Counted from the first letter of the stretch, positions 37,551 to 46,206 are shown. The stretch: 64,000 nt of DNA from Streptomyces diastatochromogenes (GCA_026913215.1 JAPTYK010000001.1:6386001-6450000); one strand, 5' to 3'. Notes: generated by a model from the sequence alone, not told the origin. Program-made: numbers and translations.

Positions 37551-37795
37551 TCCGCCGCCCGCACCGGGGCCCTCCGCGTCCGGGGCAAGGAGGCCGTCGC
37601 CTACGCCTGGGGCGACGGACGACGGCCCGTCCTCCTAGCGTCCACTCCTTCGCCATGCTCCTGTCGGCTCAGGCCGGGTCGGTTCAGGCTGGGTCGGCTC
37701 GGGCCAGTTCGGCGAGTGCCGTCCGGCCCTCGTCCGTGGCCGAGGTGAGCAGCCGGGCCGTGATGCCGTGCTCGGCGCGGGCGTACGTCCCGGGG

Positions 37796-38594
37796 CTATC
37801 CCGCCCGGTCCGGGTCCCGCCGCTCCGACGGGGCGAGCAGCAGCACCTCCAGGGCCCGCGCGCAGGACCGCGCCTGCGCCAGGTACCAGTCGAGCCGCGC
37901 GTCGGTGATCAGCTCCGGGGTCGCGCGGAGCGCGAGCGCGAAGCGCGCGTACCCCGTGCGCTCCAGGACCGGCACGGCCACGGTCCGCACCCCGAGGGCC
38001 GACTCGCCGTCGTTCAGCGCGTACCCCGCCTCCCGTACGCGTCCCAACTCGGCGGCCAGGGCGGGAGGTTCGACGATGGTCCGCTCCGTGAACGCGTACA
38101 GCGGGGCAGTGAGCGCGGGCCCGCCTCGCCCGCCCGGGGCCACGCGAGCAGCACCTTCCGAGCGCCGTGGAGTGCAGCGGCGGCGCAGGCCCACCTTCGG
38201 GGTCACCGAGCCGCCCGCCACGATCACCGCGTGCGGGCCGCTGCGCAGCGCCAGGTCGGCCGTCGCGCCGGTCCGCTCGGCCAGATCGGACAGCTCGGGG
38301 CCGCCAGGTGCAGCCCCGCTGGTGGTACGAGAGACGGCCGAGCTCCGTCATCGCCGGACCGAGCCGGTAGCGCGCGGTCCGCGCGTCCTGCTCCAGGAAG
38401 CCCGCGCCGAGCAGGGTGCGGGCGAGCCGGTGCGCCGTCGAGGTGGAGAGGCCGAGCCTGCGCGCGAGGTCGGAGGCGCTCAGGTCGGGCCCGTTGTCGT
38501 GGAAACAGTGCAGCACGTCCAGTGCGCGGCGGACCGCCTGGGCGCCCGCCGGGGGTCGCACGATGCCGGCCTCGGTCGTCGTAGGGGTCGTCAT
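37796..38594 (-). CDS. IclR-family transcriptional regulator of the sulfur cluster (frameshifted)
   Basis: About 266 residues. The N-terminal winged helix is AVRRALDVLHCFHDNGPDLS...DLARRLGLSTSTAHRLARTL (residues about 20-65), and the effector domain holds FLEQDARTARYRLGPAMTEL, AGYALNDGESALGVRTVAVP and RTGYARFALALRATPELITD. Breaks near 38290 and 38130-38180. ATG at 38594 (MTTPTTTEAGIVRPP). It is divergent from the leader peptide/desulfinase operon and is separated from it by twin palindromic boxes. It is the likely regulator of that operon, but the inducer cannot be read from sequence. Confidence 0.85.
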
Positions 38595-38630
38595 AGGGTT
38601 CGCTCCCCGTGGGTGATCGGGCCCCCACGC

Positions 38631-38713
38631 TCCCACATGGCGGGAGCCGAATCGGGCTCCGGGCGAGGTCGGAAACACTCCGTTCATACGCAATCCCACA
38701 TCGTGGGAGCCGA
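38631..38713. promoter_or_regulatory. Two operator boxes 63 bp apart, presumed IclR sites
   Basis: Box 1, TCCCACATGGCGGGAGCCGA at 38631-38650. Box 2, TCCCACATCGTGGGAGCCGA at 38694-38713. They share 18 of 20 positions, and in box 2 TCCCAC-ATC-GTGGGA is a perfect inverted repeat. Centre spacing of 63 bp equals six helical turns, compatible with cooperative binding or looping between the IclR gene and the sulfur operon. Confidence 0.7.
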
Positions 38714-38793
38714 GTTGTGGACGGCGGAGCGGCCGTGGCAAGGTTCCGGCCAGGACAGCCCAGCGGCAGCGACCCGGAAGGAGCCGGCAGGCG

Positions 38794-38877
38794 ATGAACG
38801 CACGACACATACCGCTCGCCCTCACCCGGCGCCGCCACATCGACCTGGCGCGCGTCGCCGGCACCGGCTGTCGCTGA
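38794..38877 (+). CDS. 27-residue putative cysteine-sensing leader peptide
   Basis: ATG 38794 has a strong Shine-Dalgarno (GGAAGGAG, 38775-38782). The peptide reads MNARHIPLALTRRRHIDL, then ARVAGTGCR, then TGA. The R-R-H-[IV]-D-L-x-R-V...C-R pattern matches the short 'putative leader peptides' found before sulfur and cysteine-related operons in Streptomyces. The only cysteine is the penultimate residue, so ribosome stalling at low Cys-tRNA could control the downstream operon. It is intact and sits between the operator boxes and the desulfinase gene. Confidence 0.7.
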   Translation: MNARHIPLALTRRRHIDLARVAGTGCR

Positions 38878-39070
38878 CCCCGGGCCTCCGCCGACGCCTC
38901 GGGCCGTAGTTTTCGCGCCACGTCGTCGGCGCCGCACGCGCCGAGCGCGCCGCAGGCCCCGCCCGCCGGTCTTCCACCGGCCCGCAGGCCTGCTCTCCTC
39001 CTCCTTCTTTTTCTCTTCCCTTTCTTCCGGCCGCGCCCCGCCGCCGTCTCCCGACCCATCACACCCCGGG
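38878..39070 (+). promoter_or_regulatory. Leader region with possible attenuator hairpin and pyrimidine tract
   Basis: A 193-base untranslated stretch between the leader peptide and the DszB-like gene. A perfect hairpin GCCGGT-CTTCC-ACCGGC (38965-38981), flanked by direct GCAGGCC copies, is followed at 38990-39035 by a pyrimidine-only run rich in T, rare in this GC-rich DNA. This could be a Rho-independent or Rho-utilisation attenuator; alternative folding with the leader was not computed. Confidence 0.5.
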
Positions 39071-40092
39071 ATGCCCTCCATGACGTACGCCCGCGTTCCC
39101 GACACGCTCTGGTTCACCCGCTGCCCCGTCCCCACCGCCACCGGCGTCGCCGCCGACCGGGGCTGGCTGGCCGAGGAGTTCGCCCCCGACGGCATCGCCG
39201 TCCGCTCGCTCCAGGACACCGACCCCGGCGCCGACCGCGCCACCCACTTCACCCACGCCCTGCCCGGACTCTTCCGCGAGGGCGGCAACGTGCCCGCGCT
39301 GTGGGCCCGTTCGCGCGGCGAGCGGACCCGGCTCGTCGGGCTCACCTGGATCGAGGAGCGCCAGGTGGTGCTCGTCGCCCCGGCTCCCCGGTGCGCGGGG
39401 CCGCCGCCCTGCGCGGACTCCGGCTCGCCGTGCCCCGCCACTCCGTGCCCATCGACTTCTGGCGGGCGATGGCCCTGCGCGGCTTCGAGGGCGCCCTCGC
39501 CTCGGCGGGATACGGACTCGACGACGCCGTCCTCGTCGACGTACCGGCCGACGGCCATCAGGGGCAGTGGGCCGCCGGGCTCGACGCCCTGCGCCGGGGC
39601 GAGGTCGACGCCGTCTACGTGAAGGGGCCCTCGCCGTCGAGGCGGCGCGGCGCGCCGGTGCCGAGGTGGCCGTCGAGCTGGACGAGCTGCCCGACCCCGC
39701 GCACCGCGTCAACAACGGCACCCCGCGCCCCCTCACCGTCCACCAGGACCTCCTGGACGCGCACCCCGAGCTCGTCGCGCGCTTCCTCTCCGTCCTGCTC
39801 CGCGCCGCCGACTGGGCCGCCGGCGAGCCCGCCGAGGTCGCCCGGATCCTCGGCGCCGAGACCGGGCGGGCGCCGAGGCGTCGCCGGCGCCTACCGGCCC
39901 GGCACCCACCGCACCCTCCACCCGGACCTGGCCGGCACCCGGCTCGACCTGCTCGCCCGGCAGGAGGAGGCCCTGCGCGCCCACGGCTTCCTGCCCGAGG
40001 CCGTGGACGTACGGGCCTGGGCCGACCCGGAGCCGCTGCGCCGCGCTCGCCTGATCGCGGCCGCCACCGCACCGACGGCGCCCGCGCAATAA
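39071..40092 (+). CDS. DszB-like sulfinate desulfinase / SBP-fold protein (frameshifted)
   Basis: About 340 residues, no signal peptide, so cytoplasmic. The N-terminus DTLWFTRCPVPTATGVAADR and THFTHALPGLFREGGNVPAL match the active site of DszB, the 2'-hydroxybiphenyl-2-sulfinate desulfinase of the 4S pathway. Cys18, His59 and Arg69 correspond to its Cys27, His60 and Arg70, with His-to-Arg spacing exactly conserved. The rest has the periplasmic-binding-protein II fold (LRLAVPRHSVPIDFWRAM; HRVNNGTPRPLTVHQDLLDA). Breaks near 39385, 39635 and 39870. A second ATG at 39080 is possible. I infer that it cleaves C-SO2- to release sulfite; a binding-only role is the alternative. Confidence 0.75.
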
Positions 40093-40290
40093 CCGTCCGC
40101 ACCACGATCGCCCGCGCGGGACGCGTCCGCCCAGGAACCGTCCGCACCGCGATCGCCCGCGCAGGACGCTCCCGCGCAGGAACCGTCCGCACCATGATCG
40201 CCCGCGCAGGACGCTCCCGCGCAGGAACCGTCCGCACCGCGACCGTCCGCGCAGGAAGCGTCCTCGCCGGAACCGTCCGCGCAGCCCGTC
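40091..40290. repeat. Five-unit 45-bp tandem repeat between operon genes
   Basis: AACCGTCCGC recurs at 40091, 40136, 40181, 40226 and 40271, an exact 45-bp period. The typical unit continues ACCGCGATCGCCCGCGCAGG then ACGCTCCCGCGCAGG; the last two units degenerate. The array starts at the stop codon of the DszB-like gene and ends about 50 bases before the SsuA-like start. Unit length is a multiple of three and all units are stop-free in one + frame and its antisense. Confidence 0.9.
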
Positions 40291-40341
40291 CCGTAACACC
40301 ACCTGCCCCGCACGCCCCTCGATCCCCGGAGGACGACCGCC

Positions 40342-41355
40342 ATGCGCCCACTCACCACCCCGCTCGCCGCTCTGGCGGCCCTCGCCGCCCTCGGCACCCT
40401 CACCGCCTGCGGCGGCACGGCCGACGCCGGCGGCGCGAAGGGGAAGAAGAGCGGGGAGGGAACGGTCACCGTTCGCATCCCCGACCCCGGCAACGCCGGC
40501 GTCCTCGCCCGGGGCAAGAAGGACGGCAGCCTCGACAAGGCGCTCGCCGCCGTCGGTGCCAAGGTGGCCTGGACCGGCAGCGCCGGGCCCTTCGCCCCGG
40601 CCGCGCAGGCGATGAACGCCGACCAGCTCGACATCGCGACCGGCTCCATCACCTCCGGCATCACCTCCCTCTCCCAGAGCCCCGGCTTCGCCTTCTTCAC
40701 CGCCATCGACCCCGACCCCGTCGGCGAGGGCATCCTCGTCCGCGAGGGCTCGGGCATCGCCTCCGTCCGGGACCTCGTCGGCCGCAAGGTCGCCGTGAAC
40801 AAGGGCGGCACCGGCGAGTACCTCCTCCTCAAGGCCCTCGCCAAGGCCGGGATCCCCGCCGACAAGGTCGAGCGCGTCTATCTGCGCCCCGACCAGACCG
40901 CCGCCGTCTTCAACGCCGGACAGGTCGACGCCTGGGCCGTCTGGTCCACGTACGCCGTCGCCGAGATCGGCACCGGCAAGGCCCGGTTCGTCGCCGACGG
41001 CACCGCCATCGGCTCCGACAACTACAGCCTCAACGCCGTCCGTACGGGCTTCGCCAAGGAGCACCCCGAGATCGTCAAGGCGCTCTACGCCTACCTCCAC
41101 GAGCGCAGCGCCGAGGAGAAGAAGGACCCGGCCGCCTTCCTCAACGTCTTCACCGACGCCGGCCCCACCGCCCTGAACGGCAAGGCCAAGGACGTCCAGA
41201 TCGCCTTCACCGCCAAGGGGGGAACGGTCGACCCCATCGCCCCCGAGGACATCGCGCGCTTCGAGACCGTGGCCCGGTTCTACGCCGACCAGAAGGTCAC
41301 CCCGGACAAGGTCGACATCGCCGCCCACCTCCTCGACGTCGAGAAGCTGTCATGA
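40342..41355 (+). CDS. SsuA-like sulfonate/organosulfur-binding lipoprotein
   Basis: Intact, 337 residues. A lipoprotein signal with lipobox LTAC (AALAALAALGTLTACGG, Cys near 23) anchors it outside the membrane. The binding core DQLDIATGSITSGITSLSQS and GRKVAVNKGGTGEYLLLKAL matches aliphatic sulfonate/nitrate/taurine-type SBPs (SsuA/TauA). Its TGA overlaps the permease ATG, and GGAGG precedes its own start. It delivers substrate to the SsuC/SsuB importer encoded next. Confidence 0.88.
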   Translation: MRPLTTPLAALAALAALGTLTACGGTADAGGAKGKKSGEGTVTVRIPDPGNAGVLARGKKDGSLDKALAAVGAKVAWTGSAGPFAPAAQAMNADQLDIATGSITSGITSLSQSPGFAFFTAIDPDPVGEGILVREGSGIASVRDLVGRKVAVNKGGTGEYLLLKALAKAGIPADKVERVYLRPDQTAAVFNAGQVDAWAVWSTYAVAEIGTGKARFVADGTAIGSDNYSLNAVRTGFAKEHPEIVKALYAYLHERSAEEKKDPAAFLNVFTDAGPTALNGKAKDVQIAFTAKGGTVDPIAPEDIARFETVARFYADQKVTPDKVDIAAHLLDVEKLS

Positions 41356-42197
41356 CGGCCGCCACCGGCGAAGAGGAGCGCACGGACGGGCTGGTCGCCC
41401 CGCGCCCGTCCGTCCGCCGCGCCCGCCCCCGTACCTACCTCGTCACCGTCCGCGCCCTCGGCCCCGTCGCCCTGCTCGCCCTCTGGTGGGCCTCCTCCGC
41501 CACCGGCCTGCTGACCCCCGACGTCCTCGCCTCGCCCCCGCAAGTCATCGACGCGGTAGGGGAATTGTGGGGAAACGGGCAGCTGCCCGACGCGCTCGCC
41601 ACCTCCCTCACCCGCTCCGGACTCGGCCTCGTCATCGGTCTCGTCGCCGGCCTCGTCCTCGGCATCACCACCGGCTTCACCCGGCTCGGCGACGAACTCC
41701 TCGACTCCTCCCTCCAGACCCTCCGCACCATCCCCTTCCTCTCCCTCGTGCCCCTCTTCATGGTCTGGTTCGGGATCAACGAGACGGCGAAGATCCTGCT
41801 CATCGCCGTCGCCACCACCTTCCCCATGTACGTCTCCACCACCGGCGGCGTGCGCAACACGGACCGCAAGCTCGTCGAGGCCATGCGCAGCTTCGGCCTC
41901 GGCCGGCTCGCGATCGTCCGCCAGGTCGTCCTGCCCGGCGCGCTGCCCTCGCTCCTCGCCGGACTGCGGCTCTCCATGACGCTCAGCGTCATCGCGCTGA
42001 TCGCCGCCGAGGAGATCAACGCCACCGAGGGCATCGGCTATCTGATGTCCCAGGCCCAGAGCTACGCCCGCACCGACATCCTCGCCGTCTGCATCCTCGT
42101 CTACGGACTCCTCGGCCTCGCCGCCGACGTGTTCGTCCGGGGCCTGGAGCGGATCCTCATGCCCTGGCGCACCGCCGGACCGGGAGGGACCACATGA
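41352..42197 (+). CDS. SsuC-like ABC transporter permease
   Basis: Intact, 281 residues, six membrane helices. The cytoplasmic EAA loop that docks the ATPase is EAMRSFGLGRLAIVRQVVLP...LPSLLAGLRLSM (about residues 178-210). FLSLVPLFMVWFGINETAKI is the typical sulfonate/nitrate permease core. Overlaps SsuA by 4 bases (ATGA) and SsuB by 4 bases, so the three are translationally coupled. Confidence 0.92.
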   Translation: MTAATGEEERTDGLVAPRPSVRRARPRTYLVTVRALGPVALLALWWASSATGLLTPDVLASPPQVIDAVGELWGNGQLPDALATSLTRSGLGLVIGLVAGLVLGITTGFTRLGDELLDSSLQTLRTIPFLSLVPLFMVWFGINETAKILLIAVATTFPMYVSTTGGVRNTDRKLVEAMRSFGLGRLAIVRQVVLPGALPSLLAGLRLSMTLSVIALIAAEEINATEGIGYLMSQAQSYARTDILAVCILVYGLLGLAADVFVRGLERILMPWRTAGPGGTT

Positions 42198-42927
42198 CCG
42201 CCGTACGCGTACGGGGACTGCGCCGGGTCTTCGGCGACCGCGCCGTCCTCGACGGCCTCGACCTCACCCTCGGGCGCGGCGAGTTCGTCGCCCTCCTCGG
42301 CGCCAGCGGCAGCGGCAAGACCACCCTGCTGCGCATCCTCGGCGCCCTCGACGGAGCCGACGGGGGAGAGGCCCTGGTCCCCGCCGTCCGCACCATCGTC
42401 TTCCAGGAGCCCCGGCTCATCCCCTCCAAGAAGGTCCTCGCCAACGTCACCGTCGGACTGCCGCGCGGCGCGCAGACCCGGGCGACCGGCCTGCGGGCGC
42501 TCGCCGAGGTCGGCCTCGAACGGCACGCCGAGGCCTGGCCCGCGACCCTCTCCGGCGGCGAGGCCCAGCGCGTGGCCCTGGCCAGGGCCCTGGTCCGCGA
42601 GCCCGAACTCCTGCTGCTCGACGAGCCGTTCGCCGCGCTCGACGCGCTGACCCGGATCCGCATGCAGGACCTGGTCGGCGAACTGCGCCGGATCCACCGG
42701 CCGGCCGTCCTGCTCGTCACCCACGACGTCGACGAGGCCGTACGCCTCGCCGACCGGGTGGCCGTCCTGCGCGACGGCCGGCTCGTCACCGACGAGCCCG
42801 TGACCGTCCCCGCCCCGCGACCCCGGCGACCCGGCCTTCGTGGCCCTGCGCCGCCGCCTCCTCGCCGACCTCGGCGTCCACACCCCGAAGAAGCACCCGC
42901 CCCTCTCTCGAAGGAGCCCCGGCATGA
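42194..42927 (+). CDS. SsuB-like ABC transporter ATPase (C-terminal frameshift)
   Basis: About 244 residues. Walker A is LLGASGSGKTTLLRI, the Q-loop VFQEPRLIPSKKVLANV, the signature LSGGEAQRVALARAL, Walker B LLLLDEPFAALDA and the H-loop LLVTHDVDEAVRLADR. After about 42820 the plausible C-terminus (FVALRRRLLADLGVHTP) is in another frame. The expected stop is the TGA at 42925-42927, which overlaps the next ATG (ATGA) exactly as in the preceding junctions. Energises organosulfur uptake. Confidence 0.88.
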
Positions 42928-43786
42928 CCGTCGTCATCGGTGTCCACCGCAGCAACCCCTCCTCTACCACCTCTCCCGCCTCGGCTACGCGGAGGAGGAG
43001 CTCGCCGCCCTCGGCGAGACCGTGACCTGGCACCCGTACACCGACGGGGTCCGCACCGGCGCCCATCTCGCCGACGGCACCATCGACTTCGGCGGCACCG
43101 GCTCCACCCCGCCCGTCACCGCGCAGGCCGCCGGCCACGACATCGTCTACACGGCGGTCTCCGCGCCCCGCCCCGACCACGGCGCCCTCCTCGTCCCCGA
43201 GGACAGCCCGGTCCGCGCCGTCGCCGACCTCAAGGGCGGCACCGTCCACCTCGCCGTCGGCTCCTGGCAGACCCACCTCGTCGCCAAGGCCCTGGACGAC
43301 GCCGGCCTCTCGTACGCCACCGACATCACCCCGGTCCGCGCGGACGGGGACAGCGAGGCGAAGCTGCGCGCCGGGGAGATCACCGCCTGGGTCGCCCAGG
43401 GCGCCGAGCTCGCCGCCGCCCGCCGCACCGGCGGCCTGCGCACCCTGGTCCGCACCGGCGAGGTCATCAGCGACCGGTCCGTCTTCTTCACCCGCCGCGA
43501 CCTGGCCGAGCAGCGGCCCAAGCTCGTCGAGGCGCTCACCCGGGCGCTGCGGCGGGCCGACGCGTGGGCCGCCGCGCACCCGCGCGAGGCCGCCGAGCTC
43601 GCCGCCGCCGACCAGGGCGGCACGGTCGAGGACTGGGAGACCGCGCTGAAGGCCCTGCCCTGGACGATCGAGGAGGTCACGGAGGAGTTCATCGCCGAGC
43701 AGCAGACGGCGGCCGACATCTTCCACCGCACCGGATTCGTCGACCGCGCGGTCACCGTCGCCGACGCCCTGCCCCGGAAGGCCTGA
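42924..43786 (+). CDS. Second SsuA-like substrate-binding-fold protein without signal peptide (one frameshift)
   Basis: About 287 residues. It starts MTVVIGVHRSNPSLYHLSRL directly at strand 1 of the fold, without any secretion signal; AAGGAG lies 7 bases before ATG 42924, so this start is secure. GTIDFGGTGSTPPVTAQAAG and GTVHLAVGSWQTHLVAKALD are the sulfonate-type ligand-loop motifs. A break occurs near 42958. A binding protein confined to the cytoplasm cannot feed the importer. It may be an enzyme on the same fold (as DszB is), a sensor, or be exported unconventionally. Confidence 0.8.
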
Positions 43787-43790
43787 CCCG

Positions 43791-44873
43791 ATGACGCACC
43801 CCGCCCCCGAAGTCCTCTGGTACGTCATCCCGCGCGAAGGCGCCTATCCGTGGGAGCCGGAGGGCCGCCGCCCCGTCGACCTCGGCTATCTCACCCAGCT
43901 CGCCGGCACGGTCGAACGCCTCGGCTTCACCGGCGCGCTGCTCGCCACCGACCTGTACGACGTGTGGCCGCTCGGCTCCGCGCTCGCCGCCTCCACCAGC
44001 ACCCGCTTCAAGCCGCTGCTCGCCGTCCATCCGGGGCTGATCTCCCCCACCCTGCTGGCCAAGATGGCGCTGAGCTTCGACAACCTCTTCGGCGGCAGGC
44101 TCCGGTTCAACGTCGTCAACGGGTCGACGAACTCCCTGCGGGAGTACGGCCTGCACGTCGAGCACGACGAGCGGTACGCGCTGAGCGCCGAGTACTGGTC
44201 GATCGTCAAGCGCCTCACGGCCGGCGAGGTCTTCGACCACCAGGGCCGCTTCTACGACCTCAGGAACGCCGGCGCCTCCTTCCGCGACCTGCGCCCCGTC
44301 CAGGCGCCGCACGTGCCGCTCTGGTTCGGCGGCTCCTCGGCGCCCGGCATCGAGATGGCCGCCGAGCACGTCGACGTCTACCTCACCTGGGGCGAACCCC
44401 CGCACCTGCTGAAGGAGAAGCTCGACCACGTCCGGGCGCGGGCCGCCGCCCACGGCCGGACCCTGCGGATCGGCCTCCGGCTCCACCTGATCGTCCGGGA
44501 CACCGAGGACGAGGCCTGGGCCGCGGCCGACCGGCTCCTGGACGTCACCAGCGAGGCGACCTACGCCCGGCAGCTCGGCGACCGCGCGGGCGAGGACGGC
44601 GTCGGCTGGCAGCGCCAGTTCCGCCAGCACGGTGGCAAGGTCCCGGCTCGGGCGCGCGAACTGGAGACCCATCCGAACCTCTGGCCCGGCATGAGCCTCT
44701 TCCGTCCCGGGCCCGGCACGGCGGTCGTGGGCTCCACGGCCCAGGTCGTGGAGCGCCTGAAGGAATACCAGGACCTGGGAGTGGACACCTTCATCCTGTC
44801 GGGGAACCCGCTCCTGGAGGAGGCGTACCGGGTGGCCGAGACGGTGCTCCCGGCGCTGGGTATACGCCATTGA
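43791..44873 (+). CDS. SsuD-type FMNH2-dependent alkanesulfonate monooxygenase
   Basis: Intact, 360 residues, bacterial luciferase-like TIM barrel. SsuD-specific blocks: LLATDLYDVWPLGSALAAST, LSFDNLFGGRLRFNVVNGST, VPLWFGGSSAPGIEMAAEHV, DVYLTWGEPPHLLKEKLDHV and IGLRLHLIVRDTEDEAWAAA, the last containing the Arg and His used for substrate and flavin peroxide chemistry. It converts sulfonates to aldehyde plus sulfite, or related S-oxygenations, using reduced FMN. No SsuE-type reductase is in the window, so FMNH2 must come from elsewhere. Last gene of the operon. Confidence 0.9.
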   Translation: MTHPAPEVLWYVIPREGAYPWEPEGRRPVDLGYLTQLAGTVERLGFTGALLATDLYDVWPLGSALAASTSTRFKPLLAVHPGLISPTLLAKMALSFDNLFGGRLRFNVVNGSTNSLREYGLHVEHDERYALSAEYWSIVKRLTAGEVFDHQGRFYDLRNAGASFRDLRPVQAPHVPLWFGGSSAPGIEMAAEHVDVYLTWGEPPHLLKEKLDHVRARAAAHGRTLRIGLRLHLIVRDTEDEAWAAADRLLDVTSEATYARQLGDRAGEDGVGWQRQFRQHGGKVPARARELETHPNLWPGMSLFRPGPGTAVVGSTAQVVERLKEYQDLGVDTFILSGNPLLEEAYRVAETVLPALGIRH

Positions 44874-44919
44874 TCGAACGTTGATGGCGTGTTTACGGCG
44901 CTTCGGCAGGCTGTCGGTC

Positions 44920-45171
44920 ATGCAGACGGATACCGACGTGCTGACCGCCCCCGACCTCTCCTGGCGCGAGACCGCCCTGTGCGCCCAGGCCGGACCCGAG
45001 TTCTTCTTCCCGGCCCCCGGAGCGTCGACGCGCGAGGCGAAGCAGCTGTGCGGGGCGTGCGAAGGGCGCCTGGCGTGCCTGGAGTACGCGCTGACCCACG
45101 ACGAGCGGTTCGGGGTGTGGGGCGGGCTCTCCGAGAAGGAGCGGGTCCGGCTCAAGCGGCGGAGCCGCTGA
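44920..45171 (+). CDS. WhiB-like iron-sulfur regulator
   Basis: Intact 83-residue Wbl protein. Four cluster-ligating Cys: one in ETALCAQAGPEFFF and three in KQLCGACEGRLACLEYAL (C-x2-C-x5-C). The turn FGVWGGLSEKERVRLKRRSR is the GVWGG motif plus basic tail. Wbl proteins hold an NO/O2-sensitive 4Fe-4S cluster and act with the primary sigma factor. Too divergent at the N-terminus for me to assign to a numbered class. ATG 44920. Confidence 0.92.
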   Translation: MQTDTDVLTAPDLSWRETALCAQAGPEFFFPAPGASTREAKQLCGACEGRLACLEYALTHDERFGVWGGLSEKERVRLKRRSR

Positions 45172-45199
45172 GCCGGGTCCCTTCCGGGGGACGGCTCAG
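45168..45199. terminator. Bidirectional hairpin between convergent wbl and desaturase genes
   Basis: CTGAGCCG...CGGCTCAG arms (45168-45175 and 45192-45199) with further GTCC/GGGGGA pairing inside. It overlaps both stop codons. Confidence 0.65.
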
Positions 45200-46170
45200 C
45201 CGGCCGCGCGCGCGGCCATCCGCGCCTTGCGGGCGGCGAGCTTCTCGTCGAACTTGCTGGCCTCGCTGTCCAGGCCGTTCATGTAGAGCCCCAGCTCCTC
45301 CTGGGCACGCAGGCCGTCCGGGCCGAGGCCCTCGATCTGGAGGACCTTGAGGAAGCGCAGGACGGGCTGGAGGACGTCGTCGTGGTGGATGCGCATGTTG
45401 TAGATCTCGCCGATCGCCATCTGCGCGGCCGCCCGCTCGAAGCCCGGCATGCCGTGTCCGGGCATCCGGAAGTTGACCACGACGTCCCGCACGGCCTGCA
45501 TGGTCAGGTCGGGGGCGATCTCGAAGGCCGCGCCCAGCAGGTTGCGGTAGAAGATCATGTGCAGGTTCTCGTCGAGCGCGATGCGGCTGAGCATCCGGTC
45601 GCAGACCGGGTCGCCGGACTGGTGTCCGGTGTTGCGGTGCGAGATGCGGGTGGCGAGCTCCTGGAAGGCCACGTACGCGACGGAGTGCAGCATCGAGTGC
45701 CGGTTGTCGGACTCGAAGCCCTCGCTCATGTGCGCCATCCGGAACTGCTCCAGCTTGTCCGGGTCGACGGCGCGCGAGGCGAGCAGGTAGTCGCGCATCA
45801 CGATGCCGTGGCGGCCCTCCTCGGCGGTCCAGCGGTGCACCCAGGTGCCCCAGGCGCCGTCGCGGCCGAAGAGGCTGGCGATCTCGTGGTGGTAGCTCGG
45901 GAGGTTGTCCTCGGTGAGCAGGTTGACGACGAGGGCGATCTTGCCGATCTCGGTGACCTTGGACTGCGCAGGCTCCCAGGCCTCGCCGTCCTCGAAGAAG
46001 CCGGGGAAGTTCCGGGCGTCGGACCACGGCACGTACTCGTGCGGCATCCAGTCCTTGGTGACCTTCAGGTGCCGGTTGAGCTCCTTCTCCACGACCTCTT
46101 CGAGCGCGTAGAGCAACCGTGCGTCGGTCCACCCTGTCGAGCTGCCGAGGGGGGGAGAGGTGAGCGTCAC
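45196..46170 (-). CDS. Acyl-ACP desaturase (diiron, DesA-type)
   Basis: Intact, 324 residues from GTG 46170 (AGGAG upstream). Soluble fatty acid desaturase family: helices carry the diiron ligands EWVIK-like VEKELNRHL, WTAEEGRHGIVMRDYLLASR (E-x-x-H) and SRIALDENLHMIFYRNLLGA (E-x-x-H). It introduces a double bond into ACP-bound fatty acids, adjusting membrane fluidity. Twin palindromic boxes upstream suggest repression by a TetR-type lipid sensor encoded elsewhere. Confidence 0.93.
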   Translation of the reverse strand: MTLTSPPLGSSTGWTDARLLYALEEVVEKELNRHLKVTKDWMPHEYVPWSDARNFPGFFEDGEAWEPAQSKVTEIGKIALVVNLLTEDNLPSYHHEIASLFGRDGAWGTWVHRWTAEEGRHGIVMRDYLLASRAVDPDKLEQFRMAHMSEGFESDNRHSMLHSVAYVAFQELATRISHRNTGHQSGDPVCDRMLSRIALDENLHMIFYRNLLGAAFEIAPDLTMQAVRDVVVNFRMPGHGMPGFERAAAQMAIGEIYNMRIHHDDVLQPVLRFLKVLQIEGLGPDGLRAQEELGLYMNGLDSEASKFDEKLAARKARMAARAAG

Positions 46171-46206
46171 GGGGACTCCTGGGGACGGAGAGGGGCATAC
46201 GGGTGT

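Noticed and set aside
40091..40290. CRISPR array
   Set aside because: The 45-bp units are contiguous with no unique spacers, and no cas genes are present.
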